Below, in pieces: positions 1-6,515 of a stretch of 13,470 bases of DNA. The stretch covers positions 1 through 13,470 of the forward strand of contig JBBIWA010000110.1 in NCBI GenBank assembly GCA_037439425.1, in the 5' to 3' direction. Source of the stretch: JBBIWA01 sp037439425. Its GTDB lineage: Bacteria > Acidobacteriota > Blastocatellia > RBC074. The notes beneath the pieces were generated by a model that made no database searches, was not told the DNA's origin, and saw only the letters and a program-made list of their open reading frames with translations. Each line of letters starts with the position of its first letter. Positions within the stretch are counted from its first letter, which is position 1. A program made the translations under genes and the position numbers.

Positions 1-214
1 TGCTCAGGCCGACTCCAACAAAAAATGGAAAATTGGCCCTTCATCAGGCTGGAAAAGCCTCAGCGCGAAAAAATAATTCACGGTGTTTCTGCAAGTTGCT
101 GTTTTGGCGCTACTTCTTGTGCGAAGAGTCGTGATTCTTCAGAGCTGCTTTTCTTACCCTGATTTGGGTATGATTAAAGACACAAGGTCAATTCCAGCGA
201 TAAGTTGTATACAG

Positions 215-233
215 CCGGACGTGCAACGTCTGG
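215..233. promoter_or_regulatory. Palindromic site A (candidate operator or centromere-like site)
   Basis: The 19 bases read CCGGACGT-GCA-ACGTCTGG: two 8-base half-sites around a 3-base centre, with one mismatch in the dyad. The reverse complement of site B (305-323) matches it at 17 of 19 positions. Two near-identical dyads upstream of a small DNA-binding protein gene suggest binding sites for that protein (inference). They could serve autoregulation or anchor a segregation complex. Confidence 0.55.
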
Positions 234-304
234 ATCTCGTGGATAAGACAGACCTGCCCTGAAGAGGCGCTAGTAGGCGTCGGCAAACACCAATGGGCAG
301 ATAG

Positions 305-323
305 CCAGACGTTGCACGTTTGG
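305..323. promoter_or_regulatory. Palindromic site B (candidate operator or centromere-like site)
   Basis: The 19 bases read CCAGACGT-TGC-ACGTTTGG: a dyad with one mismatch, equal to site A in the opposite orientation apart from two adjacent positions. The sites start 90 bp apart, and site B ends 36 bp before the -35 box of the HTH gene promoter. That placement suits a repressor or partition-complex site. As RNA, the two sites could also pair as a long stem with a loop of about 70 nt. Confidence 0.55.
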
Positions 324-359
324 AGTTTAACTTTTGTTTCGAGGATGAAACATTTTTGC

Positions 360-388
360 TTGACAGCAACGAAGCGGGTGGCTAAGAT
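360..388 (+). promoter_or_regulatory. Sigma70-type promoter giving a probably leaderless mRNA
   Basis: A perfect -35 box TTGACA (360-365) is followed by exactly 17 bp and then TAAGAT (383-388) as the -10 box. Transcription would start about 7 bases after the -10 box, at or next to position 395, which is the A of the HTH gene's ATG. No Shine-Dalgarno sequence lies before that ATG. The message is therefore predicted to start with its start codon. Confidence 0.7.
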
Positions 389-394
389 AACCCC

Positions 395-628
395 ATGAAA
401 TTAGTGACTGTCAGAGATGCAGCCAGAGAAAAAGGTATCTCGCGCGAGGCGGTCTATCAGGCGATCCGAACAGGGCGACTGAAGAGCAGGAAAGTCCTGG
501 GCAAGATCGGCATCCTGCGCAGCTCCCTTGACGAGTATGAGCCCGATAGCAAGAAGATCCGCGCTGGCCGCCTGCGCGCAGCTCCGCCTCCCTCGGGGGC
601 GGAGCTAGCAAGCCAAGAAAGGAGCTAA
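395..628 (+). CDS. Small MerR/excisionase-like helix-turn-helix protein
   Basis: This 77-residue protein looks like a DNA-binding protein of the HTH_17/excisionase type. Residues 4-30 form the helix-turn-helix (VRDAAREKGISREAVYQAI). A short wing follows (31-42), ending in an RSSLDEY segment typical of this family's C-terminal edge. The tail (53-77) is basic, then Pro/Ala-rich, and is probably disordered; its DNA also encodes a strong hairpin. The ATG at 395 has no ribosome binding site, but a near-ideal promoter puts the transcription start on it, so the message is probably leaderless. The gene ends 2 bp before the actin-like ATPase gene, so the two are co-transcribed and probably translationally coupled. 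By context it is a candidate adaptor (ParR-like role) or autorepressor acting at the upstream palindromes. It does not resemble known ParR sequences, so that role is inference. Confidence 0.75.
   Translation: MKLVTVRDAAREKGISREAVYQAIRTGRLKSRKVLGKIGILRSSLDEYEPDSKKIRAGRLRAAPPPSGAELASQERS
580..606 (+). promoter_or_regulatory. Intercistronic hairpin before the ATPase ribosome binding site
   Basis: AGCTCCGCCTCC (580-591) pairs with GGGGGCGGAGCT (595-606) around a 3-base loop: 12 pairs, one of them G-U in RNA. It lies in the last codons of the HTH gene, 11 bases before the Shine-Dalgarno AAAGGAG (618-624) of the next gene. GGAGCTA at 601-607 recurs at 621-627 over the Shine-Dalgarno, so the left arm could in principle pair with either. 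It may tune translation, mRNA stability or the ratio of the two proteins (inference). Confidence 0.5.
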
Positions 629-630
629 CT

Positions 631-1701
631 ATGGCAACCAAAACAGCAACAGGAAAGGAGAAAAACGGCACTGTCATCGGAGTTGATACTGGTTATTCAG
701 CCACCAAGCTTTACACTGAAGTTGATGGCAAAGCTCGCATTCTGATCTTCCCCTCAGTGACAGGCGAAGCCGTCTTTTCCGAAGATTTTCTCGAAACAGA
801 AGGCGAAAGTGATTTCATCGCCGACTTGAGCATTCAACCCGGCCAGATCCGCAACTTCGGCGAAACGGCTGTGCGACTCAATCGCGGCGGCGAGTCAACG
901 ATTGACCGCGAAGAATTCACCAAAACCTACAATCCTGCGCTCACCCTCGCTGGTCTTGCACGGTTGATGGCAGAGAAGAAAGTCCCCGCGCCGGAAATGC
1001 TCGTAGTCGGTCTGCCAGTCAACTTCTACTCATCCTACAAGCAGAGACTGATTGATGCCCTCCGCGGTGAGCACGTCGTGTTGCTTTATCACCGGGATGG
1101 ACGAGTGAAACACAAAGTAGAGTTCAAGATTGACCACGTGATGGTGCTCCCGCAAGGGTATGGATCGTATCTGAGCTGGGCTCTGAATGAGAAAGGGGAG
1201 AAGATCCCTGAGCGGTTGAAACCAACTGCTGTGATTGACGGTGGCGAAAAGACGCTCGACATCGTAGCGGCCGAAGGTCGCTACCTGGATACTTATTCGA
1301 CCTCAATCCCTTCTTCACTCGATGCGGTCTATCAATACATGCAGCGCGAGCTTGATGCGCGGTACGACGATTACTTGTCGCGCAGCCAGATTGAGGCCTA
1401 CATCCGTAGCGGCGAGCCTTACGTATCGCCCACTGGCGAAAAGGTAGACCTGGCAGAGTTGCGGCAGAAAATCCTCAAGCGTCAGGTGCCAGAGATCATC
1501 AATCGCATTCAGACGGTGATCAAACCGCAACGTCCGCAGCACGTGCTGGTAGCTGGTGGATCGGGCGAGATGCTCTTTGAGCCGCTCAAGGAGGTTTTCC
1601 CGCAAGCTGGAAAGATCGAGCCGATGGTCTTCAGCAACGCGATTGGCTTCTGGAAGTATGGCGTTATGCGACAGGCAAGCACCAACGGAGCATCAGCTTG
1701 A
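631..1701 (+). CDS. ParM/StbA-like actin-family ATPase
   Basis: This 356-residue protein has the layout of the actin/Hsp70 ATPase fold as used in plasmid-segregation actins. Visible motifs are phosphate-1 at residues 15-26 (IGVDTGYSATK, Asp19), phosphate-2 at 201-210 (VIDGGEKTLD, Asp203) and the adenosine loop at 305-314 (VLVAGGSGEM). Length fits ParM/Alp-type proteins (about 320-360 residues). The family polymerises with ATP into filaments that push or position DNA. The start is backed by AAAGGAG six bases upstream. The first 12 residues are a Lys/Thr-rich extension before the first strand. It is the second gene of a two-gene unit, behind a small HTH protein and two palindromic sites. Classical par operons instead place the adaptor after the ATPase. 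The fold is well supported; a segregation role is inference. Other options are a phage- or plasmid-derived remnant or a chromosomal filament with another task. Confidence 0.85.
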   Translation: MATKTATGKEKNGTVIGVDTGYSATKLYTEVDGKARILIFPSVTGEAVFSEDFLETEGESDFIADLSIQPGQIRNFGETAVRLNRGGESTIDREEFTKTYNPALTLAGLARLMAEKKVPAPEMLVVGLPVNFYSSYKQRLIDALRGEHVVLLYHRDGRVKHKVEFKIDHVMVLPQGYGSYLSWALNEKGEKIPERLKPTAVIDGGEKTLDIVAAEGRYLDTYSTSIPSSLDAVYQYMQRELDARYDDYLSRSQIEAYIRSGEPYVSPTGEKVDLAELRQKILKRQVPEIINRIQTVIKPQRPQHVLVAGGSGEMLFEPLKEVFPQAGKIEPMVFSNAIGFWKYGVMRQASTNGASA

Positions 1702-1764
1702 TCTGGAGCTCACAGCAGGCGCCGCCACAGTTTGATTCTCTCCGCTGCGAGGAGAAAACAGGAT

Positions 1765-1791
1765 GGTGGCCTGAGCTCATCTCAGGCCACC
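1765..1791 (+). terminator. Hairpin after the actin-like ATPase gene
   Basis: GGTGGCCTGAG (1765-1775) pairs perfectly with CTCAGGCCACC (1781-1791) around a 5-base loop, 64 bases after the ATPase stop. No T-run follows, so it is not a canonical intrinsic terminator. It could be a weak terminator or protect the 3' end of the mRNA. It lies between the two-gene unit and the next promoter, which fits a transcript boundary. Confidence 0.5.
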
Positions 1792-1841
1792 GCCCGAGCG
1801 CGCCAAAGCCTTTGTTGAGCTTCCACTTGGCGCAAGTTCGA

Positions 1842-1871
1842 TTGCTCCGGCTCAAATCGCTTTGATAGAAT
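1842..1871 (+). promoter_or_regulatory. Candidate promoter of the NtrY/NtrX-like pair
   Basis: TTGCTC (1842-1847) and TAGAAT (1866-1871) are separated by 18 bp. Transcription would begin near 1878, about 35 bases before the ATG at 1913. The -10 box lies next to the TTG at 1862 that opens the longest reading frame, so that codon would be upstream of the message. The -35 box is only a partial match. Confidence 0.4.
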
Positions 1872-1912
1872 CTCTCTTCCTTGAAGCGTCATCAAAGCCG
1901 CAGCAACTGAAA

Positions 1913-4177
1913 ATGCCCAAGCCATCGGCTCCATCTTCAAACTCCGACAAGCGCAACCTCAGCCGTCGCGCCCGTATTATTCTGCTGTCGTTTGCCACCG
2001 TCCTGCTCTTCGGCTTGCTCTTCGTACAGCAAGCCTTCAACACGCTCCAACTGCTGGCCCCTTCGACGGCGAACGAGACCTTGATCTTGTACGCGCTTTC
2101 GGCGATCAACTTCGTGGCCTTTCTTGTCCTGTTGATGGTGCTGGCGCGCAACATCCTCAAGCTGCGCCGCGAGCGGAAAACTATGAAGTTAGGAGCGCGC
2201 TTCAAGACGCGTCTGCTCATCTTCTCCATTGCGCTTTCGCTTCTGCCGGTGCTTTTTCTCTTCTTTGCCACCAGCGGTTTGATTAATCGTAGTGTTGACA
2301 AATGGTTTAGCCTCCCGGCGCGTAATATGGTGAAGAATGCGCGCGAAATTCAGGACTCGTATGTCGCAGGTGAGCAGGAAGGATTGCGGCGAACAGCTCT
2401 CACGCTAGCTCGGCTGATTGCGCACGAAACGGCTGACCGGATTGACCAGGCGCTGGCGGTAGAACTAAACAATCAACAGCTTCTGCTCATCCAGCTTTAC
2501 CAGACGGACGGGCATCTGCTTGCACAAGCCGGCGCTCTCAATCCTAATTCCCTCGGAGTGGATTTCCAGCTAGCTTGGCAGCGCGCGCGCTTAACCGTCT
2601 TGCAAAGCGAGAGCTTTGCCATTCAGGTAAGAAGAGAGCCCAACCAGATCTACTTGATCGCTGCGGCTCGTGTTCCTACACCTCAGGGCACTTCGCTGGT
2701 GATTGCGCAAAAGGTCTCGCCCGAACTCGCCGAGCGTGTCATTCAGATCAATCAGCAAGATCAGGAATATGACAAACTCCATCGCAAGCAGAAAGAGATC
2801 AAGTCTACTTATCTGCTCATTCTCGCCCTCATGACGCTGCTGGTTCTCTTCATTGCTACGTGGATGGCGCTTTATGTCGCACGCAGCATCGCCGATCCGG
2901 TGCAGCAACTGGCACAGGCCACTGAACGCATTAAAAGCGGCGATCTAACCTATCGCGCTAACGTGACCGGCGATGATGAGCTGGCGGCACTGGCGCTCTC
3001 CTTCAATGAGATGACAGCCGAGCTGGCTGAAAACCGCAGCCGCCTTGAACAGTCAGCCTCAGAGTTGCAACAGATCAACTTACAACTCGATGAGCGGCGG
3101 CGCTACATTGAAACGGTTCTGCAAAGCCTGTCAGCCGGGGTGATCTCACTCGACGAGCAAGGCCGCGTGACGACCATCAATGCGGCCGCGATGCGTTTGT
3201 TGCGGCTGGAACAGAGCGCCGCAACCGGCCAGGAATTGGAAGAGCTGCTGCCCGAAGAACAACGCGAGGAGATGAGAAGGCTGATTCGCCGCGCTGCCCG
3301 CTTGCGTTCGATCACGCGTGAAGTCCATTTCACGCTCGCTAATCAGGTCAAACTCGATGCTGCCGTGACCGTGACCGCATTGCACGATCCGCAAGGGAAA
3401 GCGCGGGGCACAGTGATCGTCATTGAGGATTTGACCGACCTGATCGAAGCGCAGCGCCGCGCCGCGTGGAGCGAGGTAGCGCGCCGCATGGCACACGAGA
3501 TCAAAAACCCACTGACGCCGATCCGCCTCTCAGCAGAACGGCTGGCCAAAAATCTGCTCGCGGATTCACACAATAGTGGTGCCGCGCTCGATGAGCGCCA
3601 GACCACACTGGTGCGCGAGTGCACGGCTATGATTGGAGCCGAGGTTGCGACCTTGCAACGCATGGTTGACGAATTTTCGAGCTTCGCGCGCCTGCCTAAC
3701 GCCAGGCTGAGCGTTGCTTCGCTCAACGAAATCGTCGCAAGCGCGCTCAAGCTCTATGACGAAAGACTAGACGGAATCAAGCTAGAGAGCCGCTTGCAAC
3801 CTCACCTCCCAGTAGTGCTCCTTGACCGTGAACAGATCAAGCGCGCTCTGGTTAACCTGATTGACAATGCAGCCGAGGCACTGACAGCCACCGGCGGCGA
3901 GCGCTGCATTACGGTTGAGACGCGCCTGGCAGCTGAAGGCGAACTAGTCGAGTTGATCGTGACTGACACGGGGCCGGGCATTGCACCGGCAGATCGCGAA
4001 CGCATCTTTGAGCCTTACTTCTCGACGCGCAAGCGGGGCACAGGTCTTGGCTTGGCTATCGTCAGCCATATCGTAGCTGAGCACAACGGTCGCATCCGTG
4101 TCGAGGAGAATCTGCCCCACGGCGCGCGCTTCATAATTGAGTTTCCAGTTGCGAAAGAGACGGACCGGTCCTATTAA
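1913..4177 (+). CDS. ntrY: NtrY-like membrane sensor histidine kinase
   Basis: This is a 754-residue sensor kinase laid out like NtrY. Two membrane segments (about 22-42 and 57-78) form an N-terminal hairpin. A third (101-122) and fourth (300-322) flank an extracytoplasmic sensor region. HAMP (323-377), PAS (about 400-510) and the kinase core follow. The H-box MAHEIKNPL carries His528 as phosphoacceptor. The N-box NLIDNAAEA is near 649-655, G1 DTGPGI begins at Asp685, and G2 GTGLGL is at 709-714. All catalytic elements look intact. The frame stays open back to a TTG at 1862, but that codon falls in the candidate promoter and has no ribosome binding site. ATG 1913 is preferred, though its own Shine-Dalgarno is weak. 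The gene is 5 bp from its response regulator. NtrYX systems are known to respond to nitrogen, redox or envelope state; the signal here cannot be read from sequence. Confidence 0.85.
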   Translation: MPKPSAPSSNSDKRNLSRRARIILLSFATVLLFGLLFVQQAFNTLQLLAPSTANETLILYALSAINFVAFLVLLMVLARNILKLRRERKTMKLGARFKTRLLIFSIALSLLPVLFLFFATSGLINRSVDKWFSLPARNMVKNAREIQDSYVAGEQEGLRRTALTLARLIAHETADRIDQALAVELNNQQLLLIQLYQTDGHLLAQAGALNPNSLGVDFQLAWQRARLTVLQSESFAIQVRREPNQIYLIAAARVPTPQGTSLVIAQKVSPELAERVIQINQQDQEYDKLHRKQKEIKSTYLLILALMTLLVLFIATWMALYVARSIADPVQQLAQATERIKSGDLTYRANVTGDDELAALALSFNEMTAELAENRSRLEQSASELQQINLQLDERRRYIETVLQSLSAGVISLDEQGRVTTINAAAMRLLRLEQSAATGQELEELLPEEQREEMRRLIRRAARLRSITREVHFTLANQVKLDAAVTVTALHDPQGKARGTVIVIEDLTDLIEAQRRAAWSEVARRMAHEIKNPLTPIRLSAERLAKNLLADSHNSGAALDERQTTLVRECTAMIGAEVATLQRMVDEFSSFARLPNARLSVASLNEIVASALKLYDERLDGIKLESRLQPHLPVVLLDREQIKRALVNLIDNAAEALTATGGERCITVETRLAAEGELVELIVTDTGPGIAPADRERIFEPYFSTRKRGTGLGLAIVSHIVAEHNGRIRVEENLPHGARFIIEFPVAKETDRSY

Positions 4178-4182
4178 CGACG

Positions 4183-5532
4183 ATGGCCTATTCAGTTTTG
4201 ATAGTTGATGACGAAGCTGGGATCCGCCAATCGCTGAGCGGTGTGTTTGAAGATGAAGGATTCACTGTCGCCGCCGTCTCCAGTGGTGAAGAGTGTCTGC
4301 GCGCCCTGGAGAAGCGGCTTTACGCTTGCGTGCTGCTCGATGTCTGGCTTCCTGGCATGGATGGTCTGGAGACACTGCAACGACTGAGAGCTGGCTACCC
4401 AGATGTCAGTGTGGTGATGATCTCCGGGCACGGCACCATTGAAACTGCTGTGCGTGCGACCAAACTGGGTGCCTTTGACTTCATCGAGAAACCGCTCTCG
4501 CTGGAAAAGACTGTGCTGGTGGTCAAAAACGCGATCCGCCAGCGCGAGCTTGAAACGGCCAACCGGGAGCTGCGCGCGCAACTTGAGGGCAATTACGTGA
4601 TGATCGGCGAGTCGGTGCCGATGCGCGCCTTACGCCAGCAGATCAGTTACGCAGCCCCGACCAACGGGCGCGTGTTGATTTACGGTGAGTCCGGCACCGG
4701 CAAAGAGCTGGTCGCCCGCGCGCTGCACGCACAGTCACTGCGCGCAGCCAGAGCCTTCATCGAGGTTAATTGCGCGGCTATCCCAGAAGAATTGATCGAG
4801 TCAGAATTGTTCGGCCACGTCAAAGGAGCCTTCACCGGCGCAACGCAGGCCAAGCGCGGAAAGTTCGAGCGAGCTGATGGCGGGACAGTCTTTCTCGATG
4901 AAGTCGGCGATATGAGCCTCAAGACTCAATCGAAAGTGCTGCGCGTTCTGGAAGAACAGCGCTTCGAGCCGGTCGGGAGCGAAAGTTCGATCACCGTGGA
5001 TGTGCGCGTGATTGCGGCAACCAATAAAAAGCTGGAAGCTGAGATTGAGCGTGGCACGTTTCGCGCAGACCTTTTCTATCGCTTGAATGTCATCCCTTTT
5101 GAAATCCCGCCCCTGCGCGAGCGACTGGAGGATGTGCCTTTGCTGGTCGAACATTTCAACCGCGAATTCTCTCTGGCCAACAAACGCCCGCCCAAAGAGT
5201 TCACGGCTTCGGCTATCGAGCGCATGCAGAACTACACCTGGCCGGGTAACGTCCGCGAGCTGCGCAACACGGTCGAGCGCGTGATTATTATGCATGCTCA
5301 GCAGAAGGTAGGCCCCGATGATCTACCGATTCTCGCCGGCGACGCGCCGCCAGCTTCAAGCTACAATTTCGACTCCTATCGCGAAGCGGCCGAAACTTAC
5401 GAGCGGGAGTACATACTGCGCAAACTGGCTGAAGCCGAAGGCAACATCACCCGCACGGCCGAATTGATGGGCATTGATCGCAGCCATCTCTACCGGCGGA
5501 TGAAAGCGCTGGGCATTACGCCACGCGCATAG
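4183..5532 (+). CDS. ntrX: NtrX-like sigma54-dependent response regulator
   Basis: This 449-residue regulator has the standard three-part order. The receiver (1-120) has acidic residues Asp9/Asp10 and phosphoacceptor Asp53 (LLDVWLPGMDG). The AAA+ domain (about 140-380) has Walker A GESGTGKE at 168-175, an intact GAFTGA loop at 215-220 for contacting sigma54, and Walker B VFLDE at 236-240. A Fis-type HTH lies at about 407-447 (GNITRTAELMGIDRSHLYRR). It is complete and should activate sigma54 promoters when phosphorylated by the adjacent kinase. The ATG lies 5 bp after the kinase stop with only a weak purine stretch upstream, so translational coupling is likely. I found no convincing -24/-12 element in the intergenic regions, so its targets probably lie elsewhere. 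It could be labelled generically as an AtoC/NtrC-family regulator; NtrX is chosen from the pairing with an NtrY-type kinase. Confidence 0.87.
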   Translation: MAYSVLIVDDEAGIRQSLSGVFEDEGFTVAAVSSGEECLRALEKRLYACVLLDVWLPGMDGLETLQRLRAGYPDVSVVMISGHGTIETAVRATKLGAFDFIEKPLSLEKTVLVVKNAIRQRELETANRELRAQLEGNYVMIGESVPMRALRQQISYAAPTNGRVLIYGESGTGKELVARALHAQSLRAARAFIEVNCAAIPEELIESELFGHVKGAFTGATQAKRGKFERADGGTVFLDEVGDMSLKTQSKVLRVLEEQRFEPVGSESSITVDVRVIAATNKKLEAEIERGTFRADLFYRLNVIPFEIPPLRERLEDVPLLVEHFNREFSLANKRPPKEFTASAIERMQNYTWPGNVRELRNTVERVIIMHAQQKVGPDDLPILAGDAPPASSYNFDSYREAAETYEREYILRKLAEAEGNITRTAELMGIDRSHLYRRMKALGITPRA

Positions 5533-5649
5533 CAGAAGGCTTCAGGGGGAACTAAGGAGCGCTGGTATTCAGATAGATGATCGCCTTCGCTTAACCAAGA
5601 ACCTAGACCTTTCCTGTGTCCTGCGTCCTCGTCTCACTGGACCGTTTCG

Positions 5650-5678
5650 TTGACAGCCGAAGCTTAGCAGAATATACT
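5650..5678 (+). promoter_or_regulatory. Near-consensus sigma70-type promoter
   Basis: A perfect TTGACA (5650-5655), exactly 17 bp, then TATACT (5673-5678). The expected start point is near 5685. It should drive the TPR, M48 and caspase genes as one unit. It is a sigma70-type rather than sigma54-type element, so the regulator just upstream does not appear to act on it directly. Confidence 0.75.
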
Positions 5679-5875
5679 TTGCCCATTGCAATTTTCCCAG
5701 TTTCACGAATTACTGCTCAAAACACGGTCATCCTAACGCTGAACAGTACTGGGGGAATCATATCGACAACCATGAGAGACAGGCGGCAGCTTTGACCTCA
5801 TGCTCATGAAACTACTGTTACCGCTCTGCCTTCATGCTGTCAGTTACGCGCTTTTTTTCTCCCAAGCTACGACAG

Positions 5876-5882
5876 AAAGGAG
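5876..5882 (+). promoter_or_regulatory. Shine-Dalgarno that fixes the start of the TPR gene
   Basis: AAAGGAG lies 8 bases before the GTG at 5891. The upstream in-frame ATG at 5834 has no such site, and starting there would bury the signal peptide behind 19 extra residues. This decides the GTG start. Confidence 0.75.
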
Positions 5883-5890
5883 TTACCACC

Positions 5891-6472
5891 GTGCGCCGAG
5901 TTGCGAATATTTGTCCCCTTGCCTTGTTGGTTTGTTTCATGGCAGCGGAGATGCCAGAGCAGCAATCTTCTGCCAACGCCATCAAGATGGCGGCCAGGAT
6001 GATTTTTCAAGGGCAATACAATGAAGCTATTGGCAAGCTCGAACAAGTGTTGGAGACAGCACCGCAGCAGCCGGAAGCAATGACTTACCTGACCACAGCA
6101 CAGTTCTACCTTGAACGCGATTTTCTCAAAGCGCAGAAACGTTTCGAGGAGGCTTACCGTGCGGGCGGTGGCGCCAGTTTCCTGGTCAATCATTCGCACG
6201 AGATTGCCAAGTTGGGAACTGGTGAACTAGCTGATTACTGTCGCGGTTGGCTGCACCTGCGCAAAGATTCAGTGAGCTTCGAGCCGGACAGTGGCGATCA
6301 TGGCTTTCGCTTCGCGCCTGCCGAGATCACTGAGCTCAAACAAAACCGGTTGTCGCCTCGACTCTTTCATATCCGGCGAGGGAAAAGCAACTTCAACTTT
6401 CGCCCACGCACTGGATTGGAAGAGGAGGTCTTGCTCATCGTCGTACTTTACAAAAAGTTCGCTCAGCCATAA
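5891..6472 (+). CDS. Exported TPR protein with unrecognised C-terminal domain
   Basis: This is a protein of 193 residues when read from the GTG at 5891. The N-terminus has two arginines and a hydrophobic core (ANICPLALLVCFMAA), then a Glu/Gln-rich stretch: a Sec signal peptide, cleaved perhaps after MAA. Cys15 sits in LLVC, which is not a good lipobox, so lipidation is doubtful. Residues 30-100 resemble one and a half to two TPR units (ARMIFQGQYNEAIGKLEQVL, then FLKAQKRFEEAY). Residues about 118-193 look beta-rich, with an invariant-looking pattern CRGWLHL, FEPDSGDHGFRF and IRRGKSNFNF, and may form a PH-like or other sandwich domain. I cannot name the family with certainty. The frame opens further upstream at ATG 5834, but that start lacks a ribosome binding site. 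It is the first gene of the operon with M48 and caspase proteases, so it may be a periplasmic scaffold for them (inference). Confidence 0.7.
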   Translation: MRRVANICPLALLVCFMAAEMPEQQSSANAIKMAARMIFQGQYNEAIGKLEQVLETAPQQPEAMTYLTTAQFYLERDFLKAQKRFEEAYRAGGGASFLVNHSHEIAKLGTGELADYCRGWLHLRKDSVSFEPDSGDHGFRFAPAEITELKQNRLSPRLFHIRRGKSNFNFRPRTGLEEEVLLIVVLYKKFAQP

Positions 6473-6515
6473 TGGCTAGCGGTAAGCGAAGTTTTACAAT
6501 TTGGTGGAGGTTACA

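Larger units (their letters stand above)
1..394. other. Non-coding region upstream of the HTH/actin-like ATPase unit
   Basis: I see no convincing gene in this stretch. The only sizeable open frame lies on the minus strand at 154-369; it has no recognisable family and runs through both palindromes, so I treat it as chance. The region holds two 19-bp palindromic sites (215-233 and 305-323) and a strong promoter (360-388). A short 5-bp hairpin (AGGCT/AGCCT, 46-60) and a TATGAT hexamer at 169-174 without a matching -35 box were also seen. Neither is strong enough for its own entry. Confidence 0.6.
5533..5890. other. Intergenic region and long leader of the exported-protein operon
   Basis: The first 115 bases hold a pyrimidine-rich stretch and no clear terminator for the response regulator. 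A strong promoter lies at 5650-5678, giving a leader of about 205 nt before the GTG at 5891. The leader has a T-run (5852-5858) without a good stem before it and a small dyad, TCATG/CATGA (5798-5809). A short open frame from ATG 5800 begins with a hydrophobic stretch but lacks a ribosome binding site. I recognise no known riboswitch. Confidence 0.5.

Noticed and set aside
215..323. The two palindromes as terminal inverted repeats of a tiny mobile element
   Set aside because: No matching direct repeats flank the 109-bp segment, and each repeat is itself a dyad, which suits a protein-binding site better.
154..369. Minus-strand open frame of 71 codons upstream of the HTH gene
   Set aside because: Ser/Arg-rich, no family resemblance, spans both palindromes and overlaps the promoter; no good ribosome binding site was seen.
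1800..1833. Second hairpin before the kinase gene (GCGCCAA / TTGGCGC)
   Set aside because: Only 7 pairs with a 20-base loop and no T-run; too weak to call.
1828..1847. Possible sigma54 promoter (TTGGCGC ... TTGCTC) before the kinase gene
   Set aside because: The GG and GC elements are 13 bases apart instead of the required 10, so sigma54 would not be expected to use it.
5800..6024. Short open frame starting with a hydrophobic stretch, overlapping the TPR gene in another frame
   Set aside because: No ribosome binding site, and the overlapping TPR frame has a strong AAAGGAG and a signal peptide.
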